DNA of 64,000 bases from an uncultured Flavobacteriales bacterium (GCA_913057205.1 CAJXNO010000007.1:39875-103874), one strand, 5' to 3'; counted from the stretch's first letter, positions 44,334 to 53,559 are shown. Made by a program: numbers and translations. Notes: generated from the letters alone by a model not told the origin.

Positions 44334-45298
44334 TGTCAGGACACTCTGCACAAGAAGTCTCGGCTGTAAATCTTTTGTACGAGATCGCTGAACTGGATCA
44401 TCCGGAGGTCGTTTTCATAGCCGACCCTCACCATTTTAAGTCGGAAATCTCTCGTCTAAAACAAGCGAAAGTGAACACCGTAAATGCTCGGGTCACCTCA
44501 GCTGTTTTGGAACACATTGCGGCACCTTGTATGAGGAAGGTGCGCGAGCTATTGAGCATTGAACGATACAACGCACACATGCATCAACATTGGCTGCCCC
44601 TGCAACGTACATGGCATGATGGCGTGAGGTCGCTTGTAGGTCAGCGCTTCGAGATCAATCCCGGAACATGGAGCAACCACCCAGACAGCAGTGATTATGC
44701 TTGGATGAATTACATCCGCTCTTTTGATGAGATCGAACTACCTAGCCTCACCGAACTCTACTTCTCTACCCTAGACCAACTTACACTCACCGGGAGCTAT
44801 CTTACCAAAGACTGCGCGCTCATTCTAGCTGCTCCGAAACAAATAAACGTAGATGATCAGCAACGTCCACATGCAGCAGATGGCTTCGCGATAGAATACC
44901 CTTCTGTAGGAGTATGTGCTTGGAAAGGACTGCTGGTGCCAGATCACTATATCCTCAACAAGGAGGGTCTAACCAAAAAAGACATTTTAGAAGAGCGCAA
45001 TGTGGAGCTGAGAAGAGCCATCATGGAAATCATTGGTCCTGAACGTTTCTCCAACCTCCTTGATTTGGTTACCCTAGATCAGTCGATTGATGCGCAAGGC
45101 AACCTACAATCGCTCTATCGTACAAGGGAGAAAGACAACTTGATCAATGATCACCTCTATTTCGCACATGTAGTTTGTCCTTCTACACAACGGAATTACT
45201 ACCTACCCGTTCCTCCTCACTTAAGGTCTGCACAAGACGCTGTTGGCTGGACCTTTGGACTCGATGGCAAGGCCTATAATCCTGAAATCGAAACCTAG
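44333..45298 (+). CDS. DUF6745-like protein
   Basis: A 321-residue protein with the pattern of DUF6745: an internal segment QRPHAADGFAIEYPSVGVCAW, then LVPDHYILNKEGLTKKDILEERN and ELRRAIMEIIGPERF, and a late block LPVPPHLRSAQDAVGWTFGL before KAYNPEIET. Homologues are usually longer, with additional N-terminal repeats; here the N-terminal 120 residues look unrelated. No catalytic motif can be named. The gene is translationally coupled to the His-rich partner. Confidence 0.7.
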   Translation: MSGHSAQEVSAVNLLYEIAELDHPEVVFIADPHHFKSEISRLKQAKVNTVNARVTSAVLEHIAAPCMRKVRELLSIERYNAHMHQHWLPLQRTWHDGVRSLVGQRFEINPGTWSNHPDSSDYAWMNYIRSFDEIELPSLTELYFSTLDQLTLTGSYLTKDCALILAAPKQINVDDQQRPHAADGFAIEYPSVGVCAWKGLLVPDHYILNKEGLTKKDILEERNVELRRAIMEIIGPERFSNLLDLVTLDQSIDAQGNLQSLYRTREKDNLINDHLYFAHVVCPSTQRNYYLPVPPHLRSAQDAVGWTFGLDGKAYNPEIET

Positions 45299-45305
45299 CT
45301 ATTCC

Positions 45306-45788
45306 TCAGGTTACGTTTTCAAGTTGTTGGAGTATGCGACTAACGGCCGGACAGATTCGAGCGTTCTTTCGTGTCAGCGAAAAAAGGTTAACCTGCCCCT
45401 TCACATCGGTATGCGGAAATGCCCGGCAAGCCTTTGGCCGGTGTTCATAAACGGAACAGTAGTTATCTTCTCCAAGGAATGGACAAGGCATGGATTTGAA
45501 CACAAAATCCCTGTCTTCATCTATGCGCAAATAGTCAGTAACAAAAGCTGATTCGGAGGTTTTGAGGTGTTTTGATAGCCGTTCTATATCCTTTGAAGTG
45601 AGTAACGGGCCTGTTGTTCGGCAACAATTACCACAGCTAAGGCAATCCACCTCTGCAAAAACATCATGGTGTAAATCATTGATAACCTGATCTACACGCT
45701 TATTCTTTCCGTGCTTATCAAGAAGTTTCTTGATTTTCTTTCGGTTGCTTTCTGCCCACTTGAGATCATTTGTTAAACTATCAATCAT
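45306..45788 (-). CDS. YkgJ family cysteine-cluster protein
   Basis: From the ATG at 45788 (MIDSLTNDLKWAESNR), the protein carries the cluster CLSCGNCCRTTGPLL, then MPCPFLGEDNYCSVYEHRPKACRAFP, the full YkgJ (PF03692) set of eight cysteines, which binds Fe or Zn. The rest is helical. In relatives it occurs near transport and repair genes without a fixed role. It converges with the DUF6745-like gene. Confidence 0.88.
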   Translation of the reverse strand: MIDSLTNDLKWAESNRKKIKKLLDKHGKNKRVDQVINDLHHDVFAEVDCLSCGNCCRTTGPLLTSKDIERLSKHLKTSESAFVTDYLRIDEDRDFVFKSMPCPFLGEDNYCSVYEHRPKACRAFPHTDVKGQVNLFSLTRKNARICPAVSRILQQLENVT

Positions 45789-45850
45789 AAACACTTCAAT
45801 TAATGGCCCCTAAGAGCAAATAAAAAAGAAATCCCTTTCTGACAGATAAA

Positions 45851-46252
45851 ATGCCTCTGTCAATCAAGAAACCTGCCTACGATATCGTTCACACCACCGG
45901 ACGAAAGATTGATTCGGAAAAGTTCCTGTTTGCTTGCCGAGGGAGCTTCAATGCCGAGTTGACCGACAATATCCTGTTTCTTACGGAGAATAACTTGCTC
46001 GAAATAGATACGCCTAAGGTGGCGAAGAAGGTATACTATCTTATGGTGGAAGGGCTTCAGAACATCACCCGTCACCAATACCAGGAGAATCATGGAAGTC
46101 CATTCCACGGTGCACTTTTCATCATCAACCGAAAGGAACAGGCCTACAGCATCACTTATGGCAACTGGGTGAATAAAGACGTCAAAGATCGGTTGAAGGA
46201 AAGCCTATCCTCTATTGTGGCTAAGGAACCTGCCGAATTGAAGGAGTACTAA
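45851..46252 (+). CDS. SiaB-like (DUF6272) kinase, N-terminal part of split gene
   Basis: The fragment holds the first half of a SiaB-type GHKL kinase domain: FACRGSFNAELTDNILFLTE, then the N-box VEGLQNITRHQ and GALFIINRKEQAYSITYGNWV. The frame ends at TAA 46250-46252, but the same frame continues with LDILNNSGFSTKGGAGLGLI, which is exactly the G-box half of the domain. The intact parent therefore spans 45851-46951, about 366 codons. SiaB kinases phosphorylate an SiaC-type anti-anti-sigma-like protein in biofilm or stress switching. No SiaC/SiaA gene is visible here. Confidence 0.72.
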   Translation: MPLSIKKPAYDIVHTTGRKIDSEKFLFACRGSFNAELTDNILFLTENNLLEIDTPKVAKKVYYLMVEGLQNITRHQYQENHGSPFHGALFIINRKEQAYSITYGNWVNKDVKDRLKESLSSIVAKEPAELKEY

Positions 46253-46261
46253 CTAGACATC

Positions 46262-46951
46262 TTGAATAATTCAGGTTTCTCAACGAAAGGGGGCGCTGGA
46301 CTTGGATTGATCGACATGGCCCGAAAGTCTTCAGGAAAGTTGAATTTTGAGTTTGCTCCCGTTGATGATGGGTACTTCTATTACCTCAACCTAAACATTG
46401 CACTGGATAAGCACAATTATAATGAGGAATTGGCAGGAGATTATATCAGTGATACGATGAAGCTTCATCAAGAGATGATCAGCGTAGATGCGCAAATCAT
46501 TTTCAAGGGACTCCTACACGAGAACAACCTCAACCACCTTTCCAATCAGATTGATACTACGTACAATGAATCTGAGGAAAACAAAGGAATGAGCGTAATC
46601 ATGACAGAGCTGTTGAAGAACGTTGCAAAACATGCCTGCAGCAAGATGAATCATGATGGCAAGCCCGGTGTTTCCATGCTTCAAAAGTTGGATGAAGGCT
46701 ATGCTATGTTCAGTGGAAACTTCATTGAAGAGGAAAAAGAAGAATTGGTGTATAGAAGTTTAGAGGCCATCAACAACCTGAGTACCGCTCAGTTCAATGT
46801 GATCATTGAACGAAAGCGGGAAGAGAACAAATCAGGCAAAGGGATGGGCTTGATGCGTTTACGGCGGATTTCTGGACACGATATTGGCTACGAGATGGTA
46901 AAGTACGTAGATGACCCACACTATTTTATCCTCAAAATCGAGTTGAGTTAA
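46262..46951 (+). CDS. SiaB-like (DUF6272) kinase, C-terminal part with a second kinase-like domain
   Basis: In frame with the upstream half; this start is internal to the parent (the codons between the TAA and here are also coherent). It begins with the G-box of domain 1 (GGAGLGLIDMARKSSGKLNFEF). Residues 55-230 resemble a second SiaB unit: VIMTELLKNVAKHACSKMN as N-box and SGKGMGLMRLRRISGHDIGY as G-box. A tandem of two SiaB-like domains is uncommon to my knowledge. The gene is followed after 36 bases by a BatA-like gene with its own promoter. Confidence 0.65.
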   Translation: MNNSGFSTKGGAGLGLIDMARKSSGKLNFEFAPVDDGYFYYLNLNIALDKHNYNEELAGDYISDTMKLHQEMISVDAQIIFKGLLHENNLNHLSNQIDTTYNESEENKGMSVIMTELLKNVAKHACSKMNHDGKPGVSMLQKLDEGYAMFSGNFIEEEKEELVYRSLEAINNLSTAQFNVIIERKREENKSGKGMGLMRLRRISGHDIGYEMVKYVDDPHYFILKIELS

Positions 46952-46972
46952 GCATTGCAACGGTACAAATGA

Positions 46973-46980
46973 TACCTTCG
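46973..46980 (+). promoter_or_regulatory. -7 element of BatA-like gene
   Basis: TACCTTCG, one mismatch from consensus, ends seven bases before the ATG at 46988. A TTG at 46955-46957 may act as the -33 element with short spacing. Confidence 0.4.
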
Positions 46981-46987
46981 TGCTTTA

Positions 46988-48997
46988 ATGGTTTTTAGCT
47001 CTCCTTCTACGCTGTGGGCACTGGGATTACTCGCGATCCCGATCATCATTCATCTTTTCGAGTTCAGACGATACAAGAAGCTCTACTTCTCTGACACTTC
47101 GCTGTTTAAAGAGATCAAGGCCCAATCACAAACCAAGAATCAACTCAAGCACTTGCTCATTCTGGCCAGCAGGCTACTCTTTCTTGCCTTGCTCATCTTG
47201 GCCTTTGCGGAACCGATTATTCCTGCAGAAGAAGGAGAAACAAAAGCACCTGATATCGTTTCTATCTATGTAGACAACTCCTACAGCATGACGGCATTGG
47301 GTACCAATGGAAGTTTACTCAACGAAGCCGTTGAGCGTGCCTACCGCATTGCAGACGCATATCCCGCAGGAACACGTTTTCAATTGATCTCAAATGAGCT
47401 CTCCATTTCTGATTCCCGCACCTTGAGCCTTCAGGACTTTCAAGCAAAATTGGACGCCATTGAATCGAGTCGCATTCACCGTGATCTTACGGATGTGGTA
47501 GCATTTCAGTCACAAGCTCTAGCCGGCTCAGCGCTGGGCAAGGCACGTGCTTATTACATCAGTGACTTCAACGGGATGTTGCCGACTGAAACCGCTTCCA
47601 TTAGCATAGATAGCAACTTACGTTTGCGCCTCCTGCCGCTGGTTGCAACAGAAGCCAGTAATGTAAGTGTTGACTCTGTTTGGAGCGAATTACCCATTCA
47701 TCAAATGGGGATCACACAAAGACTCTTTTTCCGACTGAGAAATCATGGCAACGAGGCATTAGTGGATCAGAAAGTGGATGTCTTCTTAGATGATCAACTC
47801 ATCGCCTCCCCAATCGTTTCCGTGCCTGCCGAGCAAGGCTTAGATACCAACTTTCAGTTTGAGGTGGAATCCCCAGGTACCCTCCGCGGACGCATTCACG
47901 TTGATGATGCTCACATCACGTATGATAATGACCTGTACTTCACCTTGAACATTACCGACAAGGTGAAGATCGTTGAAATCAGTCCTAAAACCGAGGTTTC
48001 ATCGCCCTTTGCTCGTCTCTTTAGCGGGAAGCACTACAGCCATCAGCGCCTTGACCCTGATCGTGTGATTCAGGATTCTTTGGTCGATGCTCAGCTTTTG
48101 ATCATCAACGGTGTAGAGGAATGGAACTTGGCGCTGAGCAGCATAACGGATCTTCACCTGAAGAATGGAGGAAACATACTACTCGTTCCGTCAAAACGAC
48201 ACTCTGAGGAACTGCGCGATACTTGGGCAACGCAATTCGATTTGCGACTTGGTGGCCTTGACAGCGTAAATACGAATGTGCTCAACATTAGTCCCGACCA
48301 ACCCTTGTTTAAAGGTGTGTTTGAATCGATGAATGAAGACATCAACTTGCCTAGATGTCAGCAAGCTTACACCTTGAACAGTGCGCCTGGTGAGAATGTC
48401 CTTCCGCTCCCGAACAACGGAAGCTTACTCGGTGCCAATGCCGTCGCATCTGGAAAGGTCTTCTTCCTTACAGCGCCCATTGAAAGGGCTTTCACAAACC
48501 TTACAGAACACGCCCTCTTTGTTCCAATCATGATCAACATGGCTAACCAGTCTGGTGCTAGCGATGAACTCTTTTACAGCTTGGAACAATCTTATATTCC
48601 TTGGAAGGGTGAACGTTCCGAAGATTGGAGGATGCGCAAGGAGGATGGTATCAACAGCTTCATACCGAGCATGAGTTTCAATGGCTTATTGATGAACGGT
48701 CAGATTCGATCTCCTGGAGTCTATGAGCTTTACCGGAATGGTAAAGACAGCATATGGGCAGCATTCGCGTTCAACCACAATCGACAGGAAAGCGACATGA
48801 ATCCTGTTAACGAAGAGGCCTTGCTCGGTTCATTTAAAGATAGAGATGCCGTGAGCATCACTTCCTTCAACCTCAACAACACATCGTTCAATGTAGAAAC
48901 AGCCGATCTCGGCACAGAACTCTGGCCGTGGTTTGTCTTGCTAGCCTTTGTTTTTATTCTGTTAGAGGTCGTATTATTGAAACTGTTCAAGTTATGA
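46988..48997 (+). CDS. BatA-domain/VWA-like membrane protein
   Basis: A 669-residue protein with the aerotolerance-regulator N-terminal BatA domain (SPSTLWALGLLAIPIIIHLFEFRRYKKLYFSDTSLF, given in the family as two helices around IIHLF-FRR). It then has a second membrane helix (ASRLLFLALLILAFAEP) and a VWA-like domain with DNSYSM in place of the MIDAS D-x-S-x-S. A C-terminal helix closes it (FVLLAFVFILLEVVLLKLF). The MIDAS core DNSYS is kept. Role: an inner-membrane scaffold associated with stress or surface assembly. It overlaps the dihydroorotase-like gene by four bases (ATGA). Confidence 0.82.
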   Translation: MVFSSPSTLWALGLLAIPIIIHLFEFRRYKKLYFSDTSLFKEIKAQSQTKNQLKHLLILASRLLFLALLILAFAEPIIPAEEGETKAPDIVSIYVDNSYSMTALGTNGSLLNEAVERAYRIADAYPAGTRFQLISNELSISDSRTLSLQDFQAKLDAIESSRIHRDLTDVVAFQSQALAGSALGKARAYYISDFNGMLPTETASISIDSNLRLRLLPLVATEASNVSVDSVWSELPIHQMGITQRLFFRLRNHGNEALVDQKVDVFLDDQLIASPIVSVPAEQGLDTNFQFEVESPGTLRGRIHVDDAHITYDNDLYFTLNITDKVKIVEISPKTEVSSPFARLFSGKHYSHQRLDPDRVIQDSLVDAQLLIINGVEEWNLALSSITDLHLKNGGNILLVPSKRHSEELRDTWATQFDLRLGGLDSVNTNVLNISPDQPLFKGVFESMNEDINLPRCQQAYTLNSAPGENVLPLPNNGSLLGANAVASGKVFFLTAPIERAFTNLTEHALFVPIMINMANQSGASDELFYSLEQSYIPWKGERSEDWRMRKEDGINSFIPSMSFNGLLMNGQIRSPGVYELYRNGKDSIWAAFAFNHNRQESDMNPVNEEALLGSFKDRDAVSITSFNLNNTSFNVETADLGTELWPWFVLLAFVFILLEVVLLKLFKL

Positions 48998-50232
48998 AAG
49001 CACTCATCCAACAAGCCACATTGATCTATCCGGGCCACGAGATGAACGGAAAGAAACTGGATGTCTTGGTTCAGAACGACAAGATCGTTGCCGTAAATCC
49101 ATCGAAACAAGAAGCATCGGAGGCGAAAGTGCGCCACGATAAAGGGATGCTGCTCTTCCCCTCTTTAGTAGACGTGTTCTGTTCTAGCGGAGAGCCTGGA
49201 TTTGAAGACCGAGAAGATTTTGGCAGTCTTTGCAAAGCAGCCAGAACAGGTGGATTCAAGCACCTGTTCGTGCTACCGGATACCGATCCCGTAACAGACT
49301 CAAAGAGCGAGGCAAGCTACATCTTCAAAAACGGCAGTAAGCATGGTGTGCAGGTCTATCCGCTTGGTGCGATATCCAAGAACACAAAGGGTGAGTCTTT
49401 AAGTGAAATGTACGATATGCATCAAACTGGGGTACGCAGCTTCACCGACGGTTATTCACCGATAGCTGATGTGAACCTCATGAAACGTGCGCTTGACTAC
49501 ACCCGAGGATTTGATGCCTTTGTGATGAGCTTCCCTTACGATGAGCGGCTTGCTCCTGGGGGTATGGTGAATGAATCAACCAAGAATACGGCGCTTGGAC
49601 TGAAGAGCAGTCCTGCCTTATCGGAGTCGCTGATGATCAACCGAGACCTCTACTTGCTAGAGTACACCTCAGGAAAGCTGCACATTGCTGCCATCAGTAG
49701 TGAGGAGAGCATACGCCTTGTGAAACAGGCTAAAAAGAAGAAACTTCATGTGAGTGCAGGCGTAAGCATGAGCTCCCTCCTTTTCACGGAAGACAGCTTG
49801 GAGCAATTCAACACTTCCTTTAAGGTGCTACCACACCTTCGTGGGTCAGCAGATCGCAGAGCACTCATCAAGGCGCTCAAAGACGGTAGCATTGACGTGA
49901 TCTCTTCTGGCCACCGATCAGAGACCATTGAGCATAAAGACATTGAGTTCGATCATGCCTCCTATGGCATGACGATGCTGGAGACCTTCCTGAGTGCCTA
50001 CCATGAACACTTGTCTGATGCATTGAGCTGGGATGAATTCATTCACGCCAGTGCCTTGGCACCCCGTGCGCTGATGGGTATAGAAATGCCTGATCTGAGC
50101 GAGGGAGCAAGCTTCGATTTTACGCTCTTCAACCCAAAAGCCACATGGGAATACACGGATCAAGAGCGCAAGACAAAAGGCCAGAACTCCCCTTTCCTAG
50201 GTAAAAGCTTGAAGGGAAAAGTGATCCTTTAA
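48994..50232 (+). CDS. Dihydroorotase homologue lacking metal ligands (probably inactive)
   Basis: The length (412) and order of blocks follow class I dihydroorotase. It starts MKALIQQATLIYPGHEMNGK, then LLFPSLVDVFCSSGEPGFEDRED in place of the active D-x-H-x-H-x-R-x-P-G region (both histidines are Phe/Ser here), FVLPDTDPVTDS, and VISSGHRSETIEHK where enzymes have D-H-x-P-H. With the metal site gone it should not hydrolyse dihydroorotate. Inactive PyrC-like proteins occur beside BatA-like genes in flavobacteria, and in other bacteria they support aspartate transcarbamoylase assembly. Start overlaps the BatA-like stop. Confidence 0.82.
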   Translation: MKALIQQATLIYPGHEMNGKKLDVLVQNDKIVAVNPSKQEASEAKVRHDKGMLLFPSLVDVFCSSGEPGFEDREDFGSLCKAARTGGFKHLFVLPDTDPVTDSKSEASYIFKNGSKHGVQVYPLGAISKNTKGESLSEMYDMHQTGVRSFTDGYSPIADVNLMKRALDYTRGFDAFVMSFPYDERLAPGGMVNESTKNTALGLKSSPALSESLMINRDLYLLEYTSGKLHIAAISSEESIRLVKQAKKKKLHVSAGVSMSSLLFTEDSLEQFNTSFKVLPHLRGSADRRALIKALKDGSIDVISSGHRSETIEHKDIEFDHASYGMTMLETFLSAYHEHLSDALSWDEFIHASALAPRALMGIEMPDLSEGASFDFTLFNPKATWEYTDQERKTKGQNSPFLGKSLKGKVIL

Positions 50233-50239
50233 GGGATTT

Positions 50240-51022
50240 TCAGATGATGACGACCTGTTCGTCATGCGCGATTTGCACATGCCTTGGTAATAGCTTACTC
50301 ACCTCTTCATGCTGACCCATTTGGTGACTGATGTGGGTAAGAAAAGCACGTTCCGGTTCCAACTCTGATATAACACTCAAAGCTTCGGTTAAGGTGAAAT
50401 GACTGATATGACTAGTCTTTCTTAACGCATTCAAAACTAAAACCTTGACACCTTTTATCTTTTCCATTTCTTCAGCAGGAATGTAATTCGCGTCGGTGAT
50501 GTATGCAAAGTCGCCAATACGGAACCCTAAAACGGGCAGTTTGTGGTGATACACCAAGATCGGAACGATCTCAACATCACCTACATTAAAAGGATCCTTG
50601 TGTGAGATGGTGTGCAACTTGATCTCCGGCACACCAGGATACTTCGTCTCCGCGAATGCATAGTGAAAATCATTGCGGAGTGCTTTTTCTACCGCTTCCG
50701 ATGCGTACACATGAACGGCTTCTCGTTGGATGAAGTTGAACGCCCGTACATCATCCATCCCAGCTGTATGATCTTTGTGTTCATGGGTAAAGAGCAACGC
50801 AGAAAGCTTGTTGATACCGCTTCTCAAGACCTGGTAACGGAAATCAGGTCCGCTATCTACGATCAGGTTGAGTCCCCCTACTTCAATCAGAATGCTGCAT
50901 CGCAGACGTTTGTCTTTGTTGTCGGTACTCGCACAGACGTCGCATGGACATCCGATGACCGGCACGCCCATGGAGGTTCCGGTGCCGAGAAAAGTGACTT
51001 TTATGTCGTTGGTATCATGCAA
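50240..51022 (-). CDS. PhnP-like metallo-beta-lactamase-fold hydrolase
   Basis: From a TTG at 51022, the 260-residue protein starts KVTFLGTGTSMGVPVIGCPC and has CDVCASTDNKDKRLR, the PhnP-type Cys pair. The metal site is FTHEHKDHTAGMDDVRAFN (HxHxDH), with further ligands in VYHHKLPVLGFRIG, AYITDANYI and FLTHISHQMGQHEE. It resembles phosphodiesterases that act on cyclic phosphate esters. It overlaps the cysteine desulfurase stop by 8 bp, so they are co-translated. No phn operon is present. Confidence 0.88.
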   Translation of the reverse strand: MHDTNDIKVTFLGTGTSMGVPVIGCPCDVCASTDNKDKRLRCSILIEVGGLNLIVDSGPDFRYQVLRSGINKLSALLFTHEHKDHTAGMDDVRAFNFIQREAVHVYASEAVEKALRNDFHYAFAETKYPGVPEIKLHTISHKDPFNVGDVEIVPILVYHHKLPVLGFRIGDFAYITDANYIPAEEMEKIKGVKVLVLNALRKTSHISHFTLTEALSVISELEPERAFLTHISHQMGQHEEVSKLLPRHVQIAHDEQVVII

Positions 51023-52157
51023 CTACTGGCAGGTCATAGATGCGCTTCAGGGTATCCATGGTACGATCGATCTCTTCTTTCGTATTGAACTTGCTGAAGG
51101 AGAAACGTACAACAGGTTGATCAGCCGGGATGTTCAATGCATTGGCCACGTGTGAGCCGATGTTCGATCCAGAGCTGCAAGCACTTCCTCCAGAAACAGA
51201 TATCCCCTCGATATCCAAATTGAATAATAAGGTCTCCGCTTTATTGGATGCGGGCAGGGCTACGTTCAGCACGGTATAAAGGCAATCGCCTTCAGCATCG
51301 CCATTGAAGAGCGTACCTGGCATATCAACTTTCAGTCGCTCCATCATGTAACTGCGCAGTCCTTCGATGTGCGTACGGTGCTCATCTAAATGCTCATAGG
51401 CAAGATCCAGGGCCTTCACCAAGCCCATGATGCCATACACATTCTCCGTTCCAGCCCGCATGTTGCGTTCTTGTCCACCCCCACGGATGATCGGGTTGAC
51501 CTTTACCTTATTGTTGATGAACAAGAAGCCAACGCCTTTTGGGCCATGGAATTTATGGGCAGCACAGGTGAGAAAATCAATGCCAAGTGTACGCACATCC
51601 AACGGATAGTGTGCGATGGTTTGAACGGTGTCTGAGTGACAGAGCGCATCGTATTTCTTGCACAGGTCGCACACTTCCTGCAGCGGTAAGAGCGTACCGA
51701 TCTCATTGTTGGCATGCATCAGAGATACCAAAGTCTTCTCCTCGCTATTGGAGAGCAGCTCTTCCAAGTGCTTCATGTCTACCCGACCACGCGCATCGAT
51801 GTTGACCAGCGACATTTTCACCCGTCCGGCTTTGGCGAGCTCTTCTATCGGATACAAAACCGCATGGTGCTCAATGGCCGAGGTAATAATGTGCTTGACG
51901 CCCAAGTCGTTCACGGAACAAAGTATAGCCATGTTATCGGCCTCGGTTCCTCCACTGGTAAAGATCACTTCACCCGGCTCGGCGTTGATGTGATTGGCTA
52001 CACGTCGCCGACCAAGGTCAATCGCTGCTCTGGTCTTGCGTCCAAAAGCATGCGTAGAACTCGGGTTGCCAAAGTCTTCTTTCATGTAACGAAGCATTTC
52101 TTCGATCACTTCAGGGTCAAGGGCGGTAGTGGCTGCGTTATCTAAGTAAATATTCAT
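51015..52157 (-). CDS. Cysteine desulfurase (NifS/IscS type)
   Basis: PLP-dependent removal of sulfur from cysteine for Fe-S clusters and thiolated tRNA. It starts MNIYLDNAATTALDPEV. The PLP lysine lies in CAAHKFHGPKGVGFL, the phosphate-binding loop in FTSGGTEADNMAI, and the catalytic cysteine in SGGSACSSGSNIGSHV. At 380 residues it is full length. It is transcribed between glmM (upstream, 16 bp) and the PhnP-like gene (downstream), with no IscU or Suf genes nearby. Confidence 0.94.
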   Translation of the reverse strand: MNIYLDNAATTALDPEVIEEMLRYMKEDFGNPSSTHAFGRKTRAAIDLGRRRVANHINAEPGEVIFTSGGTEADNMAILCSVNDLGVKHIITSAIEHHAVLYPIEELAKAGRVKMSLVNIDARGRVDMKHLEELLSNSEEKTLVSLMHANNEIGTLLPLQEVCDLCKKYDALCHSDTVQTIAHYPLDVRTLGIDFLTCAAHKFHGPKGVGFLFINNKVKVNPIIRGGGQERNMRAGTENVYGIMGLVKALDLAYEHLDEHRTHIEGLRSYMMERLKVDMPGTLFNGDAEGDCLYTVLNVALPASNKAETLLFNLDIEGISVSGGSACSSGSNIGSHVANALNIPADQPVVRFSFSKFNTKEEIDRTMDTLKRIYDLPVVA

Positions 52158-52173
52158 CTTGTAGTATTCTAGG

Positions 52174-53559
52174 TTAGATCAGTGCATTCAATTCTGCCTC
52201 AATCCGTTCGGCCAAAGCCTCAGCGCTCTCCTTTGTTTTGCTCTCCGTGTAGATTCGAATAATCGGCTCTGTATTGCTCTTGCGCAGGTGTACCCATTCC
52301 TCAGCAAAATCGATTTTCAAGCCATCGATCGTATTCACCTGCTCGTTTTTATAGCGCTCGATCATCTGTTGGATGAGATCATCTGGATTCATTCCCTTCT
52401 GCAACTGCACTTTGTTCTTAGCCATAGCATATTGCGGGTAGGAGTCCTTCATCTCACTCATCTTCATACCGCTTTCTACGTAATGAGAAAGGAACAACGC
52501 GATCCCGATGAGCGCATCCCGTCCGTAATGAAAATCTGGCACGATGATACCCCCATTTCCTTCTCCTCCAATAACGGCGTTCACCGCTTTCATTTTGGTC
52601 ACCACGTTCACTTCACCTACTGCGCTGGCATGGTACGCTTGCCCTGCTTGCTCGGTCACATCGCGCAAGGCACGAGAGGACGACAAGTTAGAGACGGTAC
52701 TGCCTGGACGATGCTTCATGTAGTAATCTGCAATGGCTACAAGGGTGTACTCCTCCCCGAACATCTCACCATCTTCAGAGATGAGCGCCAAGCGATCGAC
52801 GTCCGGATCAACCACGATGCCCAAATGGCAAGAGGCTTCCTTCACCTTAGAACAGATCTCGGTCAAGTGTTCTTTCAACGGCTCAGGATTGTGTGCGAAA
52901 TTTCCAGATACGTCGTCGTTCAACGCAACAATGTCTTTTACACCGAGAGCTGTAAGCATCTTCGGAATGGCTAACCCACCGGTAGAATTTACCGCATCAA
53001 AAGCGATTTTCAGGTTCGCATTGGCGATGGCTTCACGGTTTACCAATGGGTAATCCAGTACCATCTCCACATGTCGATCGATCCACCCTTCTTCCATTGC
53101 AGCACTCCCGGTCATGCCTACTTCAGGAAAGACAAAGTCGCCCGAAGATATCCGCGCTAAAAGCTTGGCCCCTTCTTCCGCTGATATGAATTCCCCTTTC
53201 GCATTCAGCAGCTTGAGTGCATTCCATTCCACTGGGTTATGAGAAGCCGTCAAAATGATACCTCCATCAGCGTTCAATACGGGTACTGCTACTTCAACCG
53301 TTGGGGTCGTACTCAAGCCTAAGTCCTTCACATGTACTCCGCTCGCCTGTAAGGTTGCACTTACTACGTCGCTCAACCAGCCGCCAGATGGACGTGCATC
53401 CCGTCCGATCACCACCAGCGGTTGTTCCTTTCCGGATTGTTCTTTGATGAAGAGCGCAAATGCAGCCGCAAAGTTCGCCGCATCGATCGGTGTTAGGTTG
53501 TCGCCAGGGCGACCACCGATGGTGCCGCGAGTACCAGAAATAGAGGAAATGAGTGTCAT
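52174..53559 (-). CDS. glmM: Phosphoglucosamine mutase (GlmM) or related phosphohexomutase
   Basis: It converts glucosamine-6-phosphate to glucosamine-1-phosphate on the way to UDP-GlcNAc. I choose the ATG at 53559 (MTLISSISGTRGTIGG). The phosphoserine is Ser106 in LTASHNPVEWNALK. The metal loop is VVDPDVDRLALI, the sugar loop is GGEGNGGIIVPDFHYGRD, and the phosphate loop is LRKSNTEPIIRIYTES. The length of about 461 residues fits. Close relatives are phosphomannomutases, so substrate is inferred. The exact -7 element (53576-53583) lies 16 bases upstream. Confidence 0.9.
   Translation of the reverse strand: MTLISSISGTRGTIGGRPGDNLTPIDAANFAAAFALFIKEQSGKEQPLVVIGRDARPSGGWLSDVVSATLQASGVHVKDLGLSTTPTVEVAVPVLNADGGIILTASHNPVEWNALKLLNAKGEFISAEEGAKLLARISSGDFVFPEVGMTGSAAMEEGWIDRHVEMVLDYPLVNREAIANANLKIAFDAVNSTGGLAIPKMLTALGVKDIVALNDDVSGNFAHNPEPLKEHLTEICSKVKEASCHLGIVVDPDVDRLALISEDGEMFGEEYTLVAIADYYMKHRPGSTVSNLSSSRALRDVTEQAGQAYHASAVGEVNVVTKMKAVNAVIGGEGNGGIIVPDFHYGRDALIGIALFLSHYVESGMKMSEMKDSYPQYAMAKNKVQLQKGMNPDDLIQQMIERYKNEQVNTIDGLKIDFAEEWVHLRKSNTEPIIRIYTESKTKESAEALAERIEAELNALI

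Noticed and set aside
52288..52974. Plus-strand frame of about 228 codons opposite glmM
   Set aside because: Antisense to an unmistakable phosphohexomutase, low-complexity translation.
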